Assembly (NCBI RefSeq): GCF_007859755.1
Contig: NZ_SJPF01000004.1
Location: forward strand, 124,894-188,893
From: Blastopirellula retiformator
GTDB taxonomy: Bacteria; Planctomycetota; Planctomycetia; Pirellulales; Pirellulaceae
Length of the DNA: 64,000 bases
Direction of reading: 5' to 3'
Part shown: piece by piece, positions 55,944 through 64,000 of the stretch
Numbering within the stretch: the first letter of the stretch is position 1
Layout of the letters: each line of letters starts with the position of its first letter
Made by a program: the position numbers and the translations under genes
The notes under the pieces: model-generated
The model's database searches: none
What the model was told of the DNA's origin: nothing
Seen by the model: the letters and a program-made list of their open reading frames with translations, nothing else

Positions 55944-57563
55944 TTACCAGAGGAAGACGAGCGACATCACGATCATGACCGGCAGCAAGATCGGCAAGCT
56001 GTAAAAGAGAACGTAACCGAAAAAGCTGGGCATGCGGACGCCGGACTCTTCGGCGATGGCTCGGACCATAAAGTTCGGCCCGTTGCCGATGTAGGTCATG
56101 GCCCCCATGAACACGGCGCCCAAGCTGATCGCCATCAATTTCATGGTGGCGCCAACGTGCTCGGGATCGTGCAGCATTTGAGCGAGACTTTGGCCCGCAT
56201 ATTGGGCGTCGGCCGTCTTGTAGAAGACGAGGTAAGTCGGGGCGTTATCGAGCACCGCCGACAAACCGCCGGTAATCCAGAAGAACTTGGTCGGCGTGTC
56301 GATGCCGAGATTCGGACCATGCAGGTTAAGCAGTTCCAGAGCCGGCTGCATGCAGATGAAGATGCCGACGAACAGCGCCGCGACTTCGACGATCGCATGG
56401 TAATTGAACTTGTTCTCGGTACGAACCGCCTTCGAGCCGAGCCACAGACTCATGCCGACCAGGGCCAACTGGACCACCTCACGTAGGTAGACGTAAGGAT
56501 GCCAACTGGTTCCCGGCAGCGGCTTTTGCGGATCGAGCAGGGCGACCGACAGGATCACGCCGACCAGCAGCAGGGCGTTCGGCATCAGGCCGCGGATTCG
56601 CAGCGGAGTCGTCTCGGTTTCGTCCCGGGCGATGTCGGTCTTCGTTTCCTTTGGATAGTAGTAGAGCTTGTCGACCAGGAAGTACATGGCGATCAAGATC
56701 CCGTTGACCATCAGCCAAGGCATCCACAGCGTCCACATCGTCCACAGGAAGTCAACCCCTTGCAGGTAGCCCAGGAACAGCGGCGGATCGCCAATCGGCA
56801 ACAACAGGCCGCCGCAATTGCAGACGACGAAGATAAAGAAGACGACCGTGTGTTGAACGTACTTTCGCTCTTTATTGGTTTCGATCAGCGGGCGAACCAA
56901 CAACATCGCGGCGCCGGTGGTGCCGATAAAGCTGGCCAGCAAACCGCCCACCAGCAAGAAGATGGCGTTGGTCGAGGGATGGGCCGCCATATCGCCTTCG
57001 ATTCGAATCCCGCCCGAGATGACGTAGAGCGAAAAGAGGAGGACGATAAACGGAATGTATTCTTTGAGAATCGCGTGATCGACGCGGGTCAAGGCGGCGC
57101 CAAATCCCGCTTCGACATAGAGGATCATGTAATACAGCAACGTCACCGCGGCCAGAACGACGGCGACCAGGAAGCGATTCGAGTTGCTTTCCCACCAGTG
57201 AGCCGTAAAGCCGAGCAGCGGGAAGACGGCGATCGCCCCCAACAGAGCGACGAACGGAATCACCGCGTACATGTGAGGGGCGGGATGATCATGCCCATGA
57301 CCTTCGGCGACATGTCCATCGCCGTGCGCCGCTTCATGTCCCGCTTCGGCATGGACCGCCTCGGCGTGCGCTTCGGCGGCGACATGGGTGACGACCGGTT
57401 GCGTCCACCCAGCCAAAGTAGCCGCAACAAAGGCGACCAAAATTGCGCCGATAGCAAGGAGTACGGGTCGATCGGAACCGCCCTCATGGTGGTGATCGTG
57501 CGACATGGACGTTCCAGAGATAGCTGCTTCGCTGTGGTCGGAATTGATGATCGCGTCTGGCAT
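55944..57563 (-). CDS. NhaD-like sodium:proton antiporter (citrate-transporter superfamily)
   Basis: The product is 539 residues with about 12-13 membrane spans. Conserved features include EYIPFIVLLFSLYVISGGIR, GTTGAAMLLVRPLI and CNCGGLLLPIGDPPLFLG, matching the ion-transporter (ArsB/NhaD) superfamily seen in planctomycetes. A His/Glu/Ala-rich stretch (AEAHAEAVHAEAGHEAAHGD, and further DHPAPH) lies between the first span and the rest and may face the periplasm. Likely function is Na+/H+ exchange at the inner membrane. A Met 20 residues in is another possible start. Confidence 0.85.
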   Translation of the reverse strand: MPDAIINSDHSEAAISGTSMSHDHHHEGGSDRPVLLAIGAILVAFVAATLAGWTQPVVTHVAAEAHAEAVHAEAGHEAAHGDGHVAEGHGHDHPAPHMYAVIPFVALLGAIAVFPLLGFTAHWWESNSNRFLVAVVLAAVTLLYYMILYVEAGFGAALTRVDHAILKEYIPFIVLLFSLYVISGGIRIEGDMAAHPSTNAIFLLVGGLLASFIGTTGAAMLLVRPLIETNKERKYVQHTVVFFIFVVCNCGGLLLPIGDPPLFLGYLQGVDFLWTMWTLWMPWLMVNGILIAMYFLVDKLYYYPKETKTDIARDETETTPLRIRGLMPNALLLVGVILSVALLDPQKPLPGTSWHPYVYLREVVQLALVGMSLWLGSKAVRTENKFNYHAIVEVAALFVGIFICMQPALELLNLHGPNLGIDTPTKFFWITGGLSAVLDNAPTYLVFYKTADAQYAGQSLAQMLHDPEHVGATMKLMAISLGAVFMGAMTYIGNGPNFMVRAIAEESGVRMPSFFGYVLFYSLPILLPVMIVMSLVFLW

Positions 57564-58277
57564 GACTCTACTTCCGAGGTTTCGGACATGCGCGCCAAAG
57601 CGTTTGGCTCACATGTTCTGCGGGTGGGATGCGTCAAAAGATTTTGTCGAAATCTACAAAACCGACTTGACGCCTGTTCCGGCAAACGTAGGTCACGTGC
57701 GATGACAGACAAGCTACCACGAGGCCAATTTGCCGCCAAGGCGGCATTAAGAAGGTCTAATGTTGTTGGCGTTGGGCCGCATCTCTTCTATCATCGAACG
57801 CTCGCGCCCGATTACAGCTGCGATAATCGTGCGCACCCCCACTTTTCGGCCAGAATGAACAGCCCAACTCTTCCGACAACCTGGCGTGCGGCAAAATGCC
57901 GCTTTGACGAAGCCGCCCCCTCGTTTTCCGCGGTTTTCGCCACTGGCCTTGGATTGACCGCGCCGCCGCGCGACCCGATTGCGACGGGCATAGCGATCGA
58001 ATCAGCCGCCGCGCTAATCGTTGCAACTGTCGCCGCGTTTCGCGTCTGGCAAGCGCCGCGGATCTGCTACGACCCTATCCATCTTCTGGTGCGGTTTCCC
58101 GACACATCGCTAGAGTGCGCACTTCTGCCGGCAGTGAAGCGCCGGTTTATTGGCGTCGCAAAATCAGCGAGGTGCGCCCGCTGCGCAACGCTTGCTGGAT
58201 CGTCGCGACGATCGCATGTCGCCGGAAGCGTGACGCAGATTGATTAACGCGAAGCGGACACAACAAGGAACGCATTG
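57564..58277. other. Divergent intergenic region without a convincing gene
   Basis: The 714-base gap separates the antiporter (minus) and MfnB (plus). One plus-strand frame (57855-58247, 130 codons) is open, but it has no ribosome site, no recognisable motif and odd composition, so I do not call it. No repeat of families A to D is present. Confidence 0.45.
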
Positions 58278-59018
58278 ATGACGCAACTTCTCGTCTCCGT
58301 ACGATCGGCCGCCGAGGCACGCGCAGCGCTCGCCGGCGGCGCCGACTTGATCGATGTGAAGGAGCCGACGCTCGGCTCACTGGGCGCGGCCAAGCCGCAA
58401 GTGTGGCGGGAAGTGATCGACCAGATTGACGGGCAGCTTTCGGTCAGCGTCGCGCTTGGCGAGATCAGCGACCGGGGATCTCGTTTTGACGCCGATTCCT
58501 TTCGGGGGGCGAGCATGGTGAAGTTCGGCCTCGCGAACATGGCCGATGTGGCGAACTGGCGAACGATCGCTACCGCCCGGTACCAGCAGGTCCCACCGGA
58601 GTGCGTGCGCGTCGCCGTCTACTATGTCGATCAATCGCGGGCCAATTGTCCCCCGCTAAACGAAGTATTGCGTTGGAGCCGCGAAATCTCGGCGACAGCC
58701 GTTTTGCTAGACACTTACGTCAAAGATGGCCAATCGTTATTTGACTTTGTATCGGCCCGCGAATTGGCGCAGACGATTGCGGCGATTCATGCCGGCGATC
58801 AACTTGCCGCCTGCGGCGGCTCGCTGGCCGAGGCGCACTTCTCGGCGGCAATCGAAGCGGGCGCCGATGTGTTGGCGGTGCGCGGCGCAGCGTGTGCAGG
58901 ATCACGCACCGGCGAGGTTCGAGAGGAGCGCGTCGCCGCGCTAAGGCGCAGCTTGAATTCATTCGAGAGCGAAGCAACAACGCGGTTCACAAGTGGGAAT
59001 GCGTCACGTTTTGCTTGA
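58278..59018 (+). CDS. mfnB: (5-formylfuran-3-yl)methyl phosphate synthase (MfnB, DUF556)
   Basis: The product is 246 residues from ATG 58278. LLVSVRSAAEARAALAGGAD then LIDVKEPTLGSLGAA is the signature of this family; the Lys in DVKEP is the Schiff-base residue of the known enzyme. VSVALGEISDRG, VKFGLANM and DTYVKDGQSLFDFV follow in order. The enzyme makes the furan precursor of methanofuran from two glyceraldehyde-3-phosphates. Planctomycetes carry a methanofuran/tetrahydromethanopterin C1 pathway, but no other pathway gene is in this window. Confidence 0.88.
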   Translation: MTQLLVSVRSAAEARAALAGGADLIDVKEPTLGSLGAAKPQVWREVIDQIDGQLSVSVALGEISDRGSRFDADSFRGASMVKFGLANMADVANWRTIATARYQQVPPECVRVAVYYVDQSRANCPPLNEVLRWSREISATAVLLDTYVKDGQSLFDFVSARELAQTIAAIHAGDQLAACGGSLAEAHFSAAIEAGADVLAVRGAACAGSRTGEVREERVAALRRSLNSFESEATTRFTSGNASRFA

Positions 59019-59182
59019 CTTTTACGAGTCGCGGCTTGATACTGTCCGTTCCGATTTGGCGGCTAGGGCGGAGCACGTCGAATGGGATTCGCCCCAAGCG
59101 AACTTGCGATTCGATTTTGTCGACGCACGATGGCTGCAGGCCACCCCACTCCAGTTCCATAGATACCGTAGGAGACTCTATC

Positions 59183-59401
59183 GTGCCAAGCTCCGTACTT
59201 GAAGCGATCAAGATGGGCATCTGGGATTACGAACCGACCGATAAGACCTCGGGCGACTTCGAATCAACCAACGCGTTGCCTGGCACTTCGGAGAAACTCA
59301 ACATTCTGGCCGCACGCTTAGAAAAAGGGCTTCCCCTCTGGCACCCTAGCGATCGGCGAACTTTCGATGATAATGAAGCGGCCCGCTCTTTTTTGGTTTA
59401 G
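59183..59401 (+). CDS. Small conserved planctomycete-type protein
   Basis: The product is 72 residues from GTG 59183, picked because a strong ribosome site (AGGAGA) lies 8 bases upstream. Blocks SSVLEAIKMGIWDYEPTD and ALPGTSEKLNILAARLEKGL, then PLWHPSDRR, resemble short planctomycete hypothetical proteins I recall; the WD(Y/F)EP and GLPLWHPxDRR parts are the core. No function is known. A longer upstream reading of the frame is non-coding. It precedes the PHA-system gene by 77 bases on the same strand. Confidence 0.78.
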   Translation: MPSSVLEAIKMGIWDYEPTDKTSGDFESTNALPGTSEKLNILAARLEKGLPLWHPSDRRTFDDNEAARSFLV

Positions 59402-59478
59402 CGCTGTGGATTGGCGTTAAAATAGCTCGGGCTCCGGAAACCATTCTTAGCGTCGTCTGATCGGCGCGGAGTCATCGA

Positions 59479-59784
59479 ATGCCAGGATTTCACGTCGAAA
59501 AGCCCCACTCGCTTGGTCAAGACGCCGCCATCGAGCGCGTGCAGATGGTGCTTGAAAAGATGAGAGGCCGGTTTGAAGGCCAGGTCAAAGACATGCAGCA
59601 GACGTGGGACGAGCACGTCATGAGCTTCTCCTTCCGCACGATGGGCGTCGACATCGCCGGAACGATGGAAGTGCTGGAAGAGCTGGTCGTCGTCAAGGGA
59701 AGCCTTCCCTTCGCCGCGATGCTGTTCAAAGGTCGGATCGAGAAATCGATCGGCGAAGAGCTCGAGAAGATCGTCCGCAGCTAG
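59479..59784 (+). CDS. Polyhydroxyalkanoic acid system family protein
   Basis: The product is 101 residues. It fits the small PHA_gran_rgn family: MPGFHVEKPHSLGQDAAIERVQMVL at the start, WDEHVMSFSFRTMGVDIAGTM in the middle and a final helix with FKGRIEKSIGEELEKIV. Such proteins were named for association with polyhydroxyalkanoate loci, but in many bacteria they occur without PHA genes, and none are seen here. Probably cytoplasmic. Confidence 0.85.
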   Translation: MPGFHVEKPHSLGQDAAIERVQMVLEKMRGRFEGQVKDMQQTWDEHVMSFSFRTMGVDIAGTMEVLEELVVVKGSLPFAAMLFKGRIEKSIGEELEKIVRS

Positions 59785-59797
59785 AAACCGCTAGCGC

Positions 59798-59830
59798 AAA
59801 AACGCACCGCCATAATTCATGACGGTGCGT
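59798..59830 (-). terminator. Terminator of the chemotaxis operon
   Basis: On the minus strand the stem ACGCACCGTCAT/ATGGCGGTGCGT with loop GAATT is followed by a run of T, 24 bases after cheY stops. Confidence 0.82.
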
Positions 59831-59853
59831 CGATTACGTTTTCGTCGCAGGCA

Positions 59854-60366
59854 TTACGTGCCGGCCAGTGATCCGTTCGGCTTCGATCCGCGAACGTCGT
59901 TCCATTGCTCGACAACGCGAAGCACGTCGCGACATTCGACGCAGCTGCACGGTTGATCGATCGGGCAGGGGAGCCCCTGGTCTTTCTCACAACGAAGCAG
60001 GAACGCCTGCAGAGCCGGCATGACGGCGCTGTCTTCAGCGCAACGGCTCGACGGCTTGATGATGAAGTCGGTGGCGCCTTTTCGCAGCGCGTCCTTCAGC
60101 ACCGAGGTCTGATCGATGGCGCTGACCATCAAGATCCGGGCGTCGGGGAACTCGGCACGAATGTTTTCTAGCGCGTAGATGCCGTCATACTCGGGCATGA
60201 CGATATCGAGCGTCATCGCATCGGGACGCAACTCGCGGTACGCTTCGACGGCGGCGCGGCCATTGTCCGCTTCGCCGACTACTTCCCAGCCAGTTGCGGA
60301 TGCCGTTTCTTTAATCATTTCTCGGATGATCATGGCGTCGTCAGTAACAAGTAGTCGCTTCGACAT
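59854..60366 (-). CDS. cheY: CheY-like response regulator with Cys-rich tail
   Basis: The product is 170 residues. The receiver domain (1-122) shows the acid pocket (VTDDAMI), the phosphorylated Asp in MTLDIVMPEYDG, Ser in MVSAIDQ and Lys in FIIKPSS. About 45 extra residues follow, with CEKDQGLPCPIDQPCSCVEC; five cysteines here are unlike standalone CheY (about 125 residues). In chemotaxis CheY-P reaches the flagellar switch; the tail may bind a metal or mediate docking. It is the last gene of the cheA-cheC-cheD-cheY operon, 32 bases after cheD. Confidence 0.9.
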   Translation of the reverse strand: MSKRLLVTDDAMIIREMIKETASATGWEVVGEADNGRAAVEAYRELRPDAMTLDIVMPEYDGIYALENIRAEFPDARILMVSAIDQTSVLKDALRKGATDFIIKPSSRCAEDSAVMPALQAFLLRCEKDQGLPCPIDQPCSCVECRDVLRVVEQWNDVRGSKPNGSLAGT

Positions 60367-60398
60367 AATATTCGGTCCTACGCTCGGAAATCGGCTGC

Positions 60399-60869
60399 TT
60401 AGATGATCGTGGAGTTCACGCCGTTGATGACGATTTCCATCTGCGACGTGTAAGGGGAGAAAAAAACTTTACGTCCTTTGGTTCCGCCAACATCCTCAGA
60501 GATCAGAGGAACCTTCTTTTCTTTCAGCTGGCGACGAACCTCTTCTGCGTTTCGATCGCCGATGTTCATTTGGTTGTTGCCAAACATACAGGCGCCTCCG
60601 GTAATTTTAGCTCGCAATTGTTGCGGGTTCGCGCCTTGATTGCGAAGTTCCTGCAGCATTGCCGGAATTGCCGTGTCGGCAAATCGCCCAGGCGACCCGG
60701 GACGTCCGCCCGAGAGCGGCAAAACGACGTGCGCGAAAGCTGCGATCTTTCGCTGTGGATCGTAGATCACTACGCCAATGCAGGATCCCAAGATCGAGGC
60801 GAGTATCTCGTCGTTACGTGCGAGCTGAATCTGCCCAAGCCCGACGTTTAGTTGTTCTGCTGTAGTCAT
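60399..60869 (-). CDS. cheD: Chemoreceptor glutamine deamidase / CheC partner CheD
   Basis: The product is 156 residues. The catalytic signature LGSCIGVVIYD carries the Cys, FAHVVLP the His, and ITGGACMF the conserved GGA loop. CheD deamidates receptor glutamines and binds CheC to raise its phosphatase activity. It lies 48 bases after cheC, which agrees with a CheC-CheD pair. Confidence 0.93.
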   Translation of the reverse strand: MTTAEQLNVGLGQIQLARNDEILASILGSCIGVVIYDPQRKIAAFAHVVLPLSGGRPGSPGRFADTAIPAMLQELRNQGANPQQLRAKITGGACMFGNNQMNIGDRNAEEVRRQLKEKKVPLISEDVGGTKGRKVFFSPYTSQMEIVINGVNSTII

Positions 60870-60917
60870 GCGATTCGCCGATTCCTGCCAAGTCCGCTTC
60901 CGCTGGATGAGTTACGT

Positions 60918-61535
60918 TTAAGCGTCGATATGCAACGCGTCTTCCATCATTTGCCGCATCTGACTGTTCGGAACGAAAAACACATTCCAGTTCAATTCTT
61001 GGTCGCCGCGGGTAAACCGCGTGCGACAGATCATGACCTTGTCCTCCAGCGCCGCTTGCTCCATCAGCGCCTGTTCGAGAACGCTGGCTCCGTAATCTTG
61101 AAGGAAGTAGGGAGGCGACGGCACCAGGTCGACCGACATCAGGCGGGTCAGGGCGTTCAAGTACGCGCAACCCAGGATGTTGCCGGTCTCGCACAACGCC
61201 GACCGCTCTAGCGGCGTCCAATCGCCCGTTTGTCGCTGCTTCGAGCAAAGCAACGAGGCGGCCAGATCGCGGCCGTTCTCTTCGTCGAAACAGAGGATCA
61301 TCGATCCGCCGATTTCGCCATTGAGCGTCAGCACGACCATCGTCAACATGTCGAGGCCGAAGTCGTACTCGGTCGACACCGCTTCGAGCGGAATCTCGCG
61401 CACTTCGTCCAGCGACATCGTGATCAGGCCGTTGGTCCATCGGCACATCGCGGCCGAGGCTTCATGCGTCGCAGCGCTGAGAATCTGATGCAAGATCTCC
61501 AGGTGCACGCCGTGTTCGTGTGTATTGTCCGACAT
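60918..61535 (-). CDS. cheC: CheC-type CheY-P phosphatase
   Basis: The product is 205 residues, matching CheC length. The conserved ExxN motif is present (ALCETGNILGCAYLNALTRL), with the typical PSPPYF after it; a first, weaker ExxN-like segment lies near the N-terminus. CheC removes phosphate from CheY and acts with CheD. It starts 15 bases downstream of cheA, so translation is probably coupled. Confidence 0.88.
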   Translation of the reverse strand: MSDNTHEHGVHLEILHQILSAATHEASAAMCRWTNGLITMSLDEVREIPLEAVSTEYDFGLDMLTMVVLTLNGEIGGSMILCFDEENGRDLAASLLCSKQRQTGDWTPLERSALCETGNILGCAYLNALTRLMSVDLVPSPPYFLQDYGASVLEQALMEQAALEDKVMICRTRFTRGDQELNWNVFFVPNSQMRQMMEDALHIDA

Positions 61536-61550
61536 CTGCTTCTGCTTCCC

Positions 61551-64000
61551 CTATTTCGCGCCAACTGGCGAGTTGCGACGGTGCGAGGCCGCCTCGATCA
61601 TGGCCGAAGGATCCAAAATCAATGCCACGCGTCCATCGCCTCGAATACAGGCTCCAGACAGGCCTACGACGTTTTCGTAGTTCTCCGCCATTGACTTCAC
61701 AACGATATCTTCTTCTCCAAGCAAGACGTCGACCGCCAACCCCAATTCGCGGCCTTCCTGCCCGACAACGACGATGGTTGCATCGGCTGTGCCGATCATA
61801 CCGGCTTCCGGCTCTGGTTCGCCTGTAAACAGTTCGTGCAGTCGAACCACCGAGATGACCCGGCCTCGAATCGAAGCCGTTTGCACCCCTTGAACCGTCC
61901 GGAAGTCGTCCCGGGGGACGCGGACGATTTCGCTGATCGCTTCGATCGGCAGAGCGAACGTTTCGCCGTTGATGCGGGTCATCAAGCTGGGCAAAATCGC
62001 CATCGTCAGCGGCAGCTTGATGGTGAAGGTCGCTCCATGGCCAGGCGTACTCTCGACTTCGACGACGCCGTTGACGTTCTCGATCTTCGAGCGGACGATA
62101 TCCATCCCCATCCCGCGACCCGAGATTTCAGTCACTTTCTCGGCAGTGCTGAAGCCCGGCTCCCAGATCAACTGCAGGATCTGCTGGTTGGTCAGCTTTT
62201 CGGCCTCGGCCAGGTCGACGATTCCCTTGTCGATCGCTTTCCGCAAGATCAACTCGGGGTCGAGTCCCTTACCGTCGTCGGTCACTTGAATGATGATGCT
62301 GTTGCCGCGATGGAACGCGTCGAGGCGAACCAGTCCTTGCGGCGACTTGCCGGCCGCTTTGCGCACCTCGGGCGATTCGATGCCATGATCGGCCGAGTTG
62401 CGAACCATGTGGATCAATGGATCTCCCAACTCGTCGATCATTCGCTTGTCCAGTTCCGTCTTTTCGCCGGAAATGTCGAGCCGAATGTCTTTGCCGTTGC
62501 TGCGAGAGACGTCGCGAACAACCCGCTTGAAACGACCGAACAGCGGCCCGATCGGGACCATCCTGGTATCCATCACGCATTTTTGAATGCCGTCAGAGAC
62601 CCGCTCCAACTGATGAACCGCTTCGTGAAGTTCATTCGAGCGACTCCGCACCGTCTGGAATCGTGAGGTCTCACGCGCGATCGAGTCGAGATCGGCATGC
62701 AACATCCGAATATGCGATTTGATCGCGTTCCATTCGCTTTGCCCTTTGCCGGAGGTCGGGTCGAGGCTGTCGATCATCTGCACCAACTTACCGCTCAGCC
62801 CGCAGGCGTTCGACATCTTGTGCTGCGACGACTTGTGGGGAAGCGATTCTCGCAACCCATCGGTCAACTGCGAAAACCGAGCACGATTGATCACCAACTG
62901 CCCGGCAAGATTCATTAGTTGATCAAGCCGTTCGATATCAACGCGGAGCGTCTCGGCCGGTTTGGCCATCGGCTCGTTCGATTTCGATCGTGACGACGAT
63001 TCGGCCGACGTCTTGCTCGACGCCGGTCGTGGAGTGGAAACCGGCGGTTTGGCAGGCGCCGCGGCGGGCGTCGGCTTTTCCGGCGTTACTGTCGCCGTCG
63101 GAGTAGGCGCTGGTTGTTCGATCTTCGTTTCGACCGGAGCCGCAGGCGGCGGCACATCGCTCGGCAACGCAGGTTCCGCGGCCCCATTGCGTTCGAGGAT
63201 ATTCGCCGAGACGACGCCCGAGACGTCAACCAAGGAATAGAGCGACTCCGACGATTCGCTGGTCGTCAATTCGATCGCCAGCTTGTCGAGCCGATCTAGG
63301 CTATCCAATTCTTCGTAGGCAGGTTCGCTACGATGGATCTGACCAACGCGTCCAACCTTCTCTAGCAGCAGCTGCGCTTTGAGGGTCGAGAGGGGCAAAT
63401 TTTGGTCAAAGACCAGTTCGATGCGGACTCCGCCTTCAACGTCACTGCCGGCATCGGCCTGCGCGACGGCGTCCGACGGGGAAACTTCGACCGCCTCGGC
63501 GGCTGGTTCCGCGGGCGAAGCGGCCGGTTGAATACCACGCCAGGCCATCAACAGCTCGACCGTGCGGTCTTCGAAGCTGTCGGTCTTGTCGGCGCCTTCT
63601 TTGAGTTGTTGCACGTAAACGCGCAGACCGTCGACGCAAGGCAGGAACGCATCGGCCAGGTCGGCGCTGACGACGCCGCCGGTATCCCGCAGTTCCTGCA
63701 AGATGTCTTCCATCACATGCGCCAGTCGCGCGGGACGATTCAGGCCGATCGACGCCGCCGAACCCTTGATGCGATGCGAGGTGACCAGCAACGTCTTGGT
63801 CGCTTCCTCCTCAAGATCGCTGTCCGACTCCACCAGGATGTCGCTCAATTCGTCAAGGGCCATTTCGGTTTCGTCAATAAAGATCGAAACGTACTTGGCC
63901 GGCACTTCGCCTTCGTCGGTAGCGCCAGAGAACAATGCGGCGACTTCCGCCTGGATCTGGGCCACTTGTGCGGCTGTGTCGACGACCGGTTCCGCTTCTA
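61551..64000 (-). CDS. cheA: Chemotaxis histidine kinase CheA (5' end outside the window)
   Basis: The frame remains open through base 64000, so the true start lies outside; an apparent GTG start at 63965 is internal. Hpt domain: HRIKGSAASIGL holds the phosphorylated His (near base 63775). Then comes a P2-like linker with a Pro/Ala-rich stretch, and the dimer/kinase region with LDQLMNLAGQLVINRARF. H-ATPase motifs follow: HMVRNSADHGIE, GKGLD, GFSTAEKVTEISGRGMGMDI and GHGATFTIKLPL. It ends in a CheW domain (FALPIEAISEIVRVPRDDF). Over 800 residues are visible. CheA phosphorylates CheY in response to receptors. First gene of the operon. Confidence 0.95.
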   Translation of the reverse strand, partial: EAEPVVDTAAQVAQIQAEVAALFSGATDEGEVPAKYVSIFIDETEMALDELSDILVESDSDLEEEATKTLLVTSHRIKGSAASIGLNRPARLAHVMEDILQELRDTGGVVSADLADAFLPCVDGLRVYVQQLKEGADKTDSFEDRTVELLMAWRGIQPAASPAEPAAEAVEVSPSDAVAQADAGSDVEGGVRIELVFDQNLPLSTLKAQLLLEKVGRVGQIHRSEPAYEELDSLDRLDKLAIELTTSESSESLYSLVDVSGVVSANILERNGAAEPALPSDVPPPAAPVETKIEQPAPTPTATVTPEKPTPAAAPAKPPVSTPRPASSKTSAESSSRSKSNEPMAKPAETLRVDIERLDQLMNLAGQLVINRARFSQLTDGLRESLPHKSSQHKMSNACGLSGKLVQMIDSLDPTSGKGQSEWNAIKSHIRMLHADLDSIARETSRFQTVRSRSNELHEAVHQLERVSDGIQKCVMDTRMVPIGPLFGRFKRVVRDVSRSNGKDIRLDISGEKTELDKRMIDELGDPLIHMVRNSADHGIESPEVRKAAGKSPQGLVRLDAFHRGNSIIIQVTDDGKGLDPELILRKAIDKGIVDLAEAEKLTNQQILQLIWEPGFSTAEKVTEISGRGMGMDIVRSKIENVNGVVEVESTPGHGATFTIKLPLTMAILPSLMTRINGETFALPIEAISEIVRVPRDDFRTVQGVQTASIRGRVISVVRLHELFTGEPEPEAGMIGTADATIVVVGQEGRELGLAVDVLLGEEDIVVKSMAENYENVVGLSGACIRGDGRVALILDPSAMIEAASHRRNSPVGAK

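Noticed and set aside
57855-58247. Plus-strand 130-codon frame in the gap before mfnB
   Set aside because: No ribosome site, no motif, arginine/alanine-rich composition typical of a GC-rich non-coding frame.
56499-58247. Plus-strand 582-codon frame opposite the antiporter
   Set aside because: Antisense shadow of a membrane protein; very Gln/Arg/Asp rich and without domain features.

Overview
The window looks like chromosomal DNA of a planctomycete, most likely Pirellulaceae (Blastopirellula or Rhodopirellula-like). The reasons are: five secreted proteins carrying the LExRxLLA-like N-terminal motif of planctomycete giant exported proteins; BBP7 and BBP2 outer-membrane barrels; a six-TM Ser/Thr kinase; a DUF556/MfnB enzyme of C1 metabolism; and dispersed non-coding repeats of a kind I recall from such genomes. 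No rRNA, tRNA, CRISPR array or intact insertion sequence was recognised.

Layout. (1) 1-7 kb: three LExR-motif surface proteins, two with clear dockerin-like repeats and the first cut by the window edge, followed by a BBP7 outer-membrane protein. (2) 7.4-15.7 kb: a same-strand unit closed by a terminator, encoding a shortened SecA-like ATPase, a GAF-HlyD protein, a periplasmic HlyD adaptor, a PqqD/M50-protease/HlyD fusion and a DUF3467 protein. This is the best candidate for an under-described system, probably for export or processing at the cell envelope. (3) 15.9-31.8 kb: a thioredoxin-cyclophilin-dockerin fusion, two tandem BBP2 porins and a 2.9-kresidue cadherin-repeat protein. (4) 31.9-45.4 kb: housekeeping and signalling genes (PPP phosphatase, M24 peptidase, YqgE, KAS III, a gluzincin-like protease, a methyltransferase-like protein, a six-TM kinase, leuCD, a beta-propeller protein, a DACNV-DAC nucleotide cyclase-like protein, a yeast-type cytosine deaminase). 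(5) 45.5-59.8 kb: ceramidase-like protein, bioB, an unknown protein, a PSP1 protein, gamma-carbonic-anhydrase-like and TPR proteins, a DUF11 surface protein, RNase D, an NhaD-like antiporter, MfnB, a 72-residue protein and a PHA-system protein. (6) 59.8-64 kb: a chemotaxis operon, cheA-cheC-cheD-cheY, on the minus strand, with cheA running off the window.

The surface proteins form a set. Three share a C-terminal module made of a cohesin-like beta-sandwich containing an SEWDxF signature followed by a dockerin pair. Two of them then carry a metalloprotease-like tail that is intact in one and eroded in the other. The neighbouring SecA/HlyD/M50 unit, the fused Trx-cyclophilin folding domains and the barrel proteins suggest a neighbourhood devoted to cell-surface biogenesis; this link is inference from position.

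Four families of short non-autonomous repeats (A to D) lie between genes. Family A has TAGAGCG termini and probably inserts at TA; twice it sits exactly on a TAG stop codon and preserves it. The stretch 53.8-54.65 kb is a pile-up of families A, B and D with no gene. Many apparent open frames in the repeats and opposite the large genes are artefacts of base composition and were left out.
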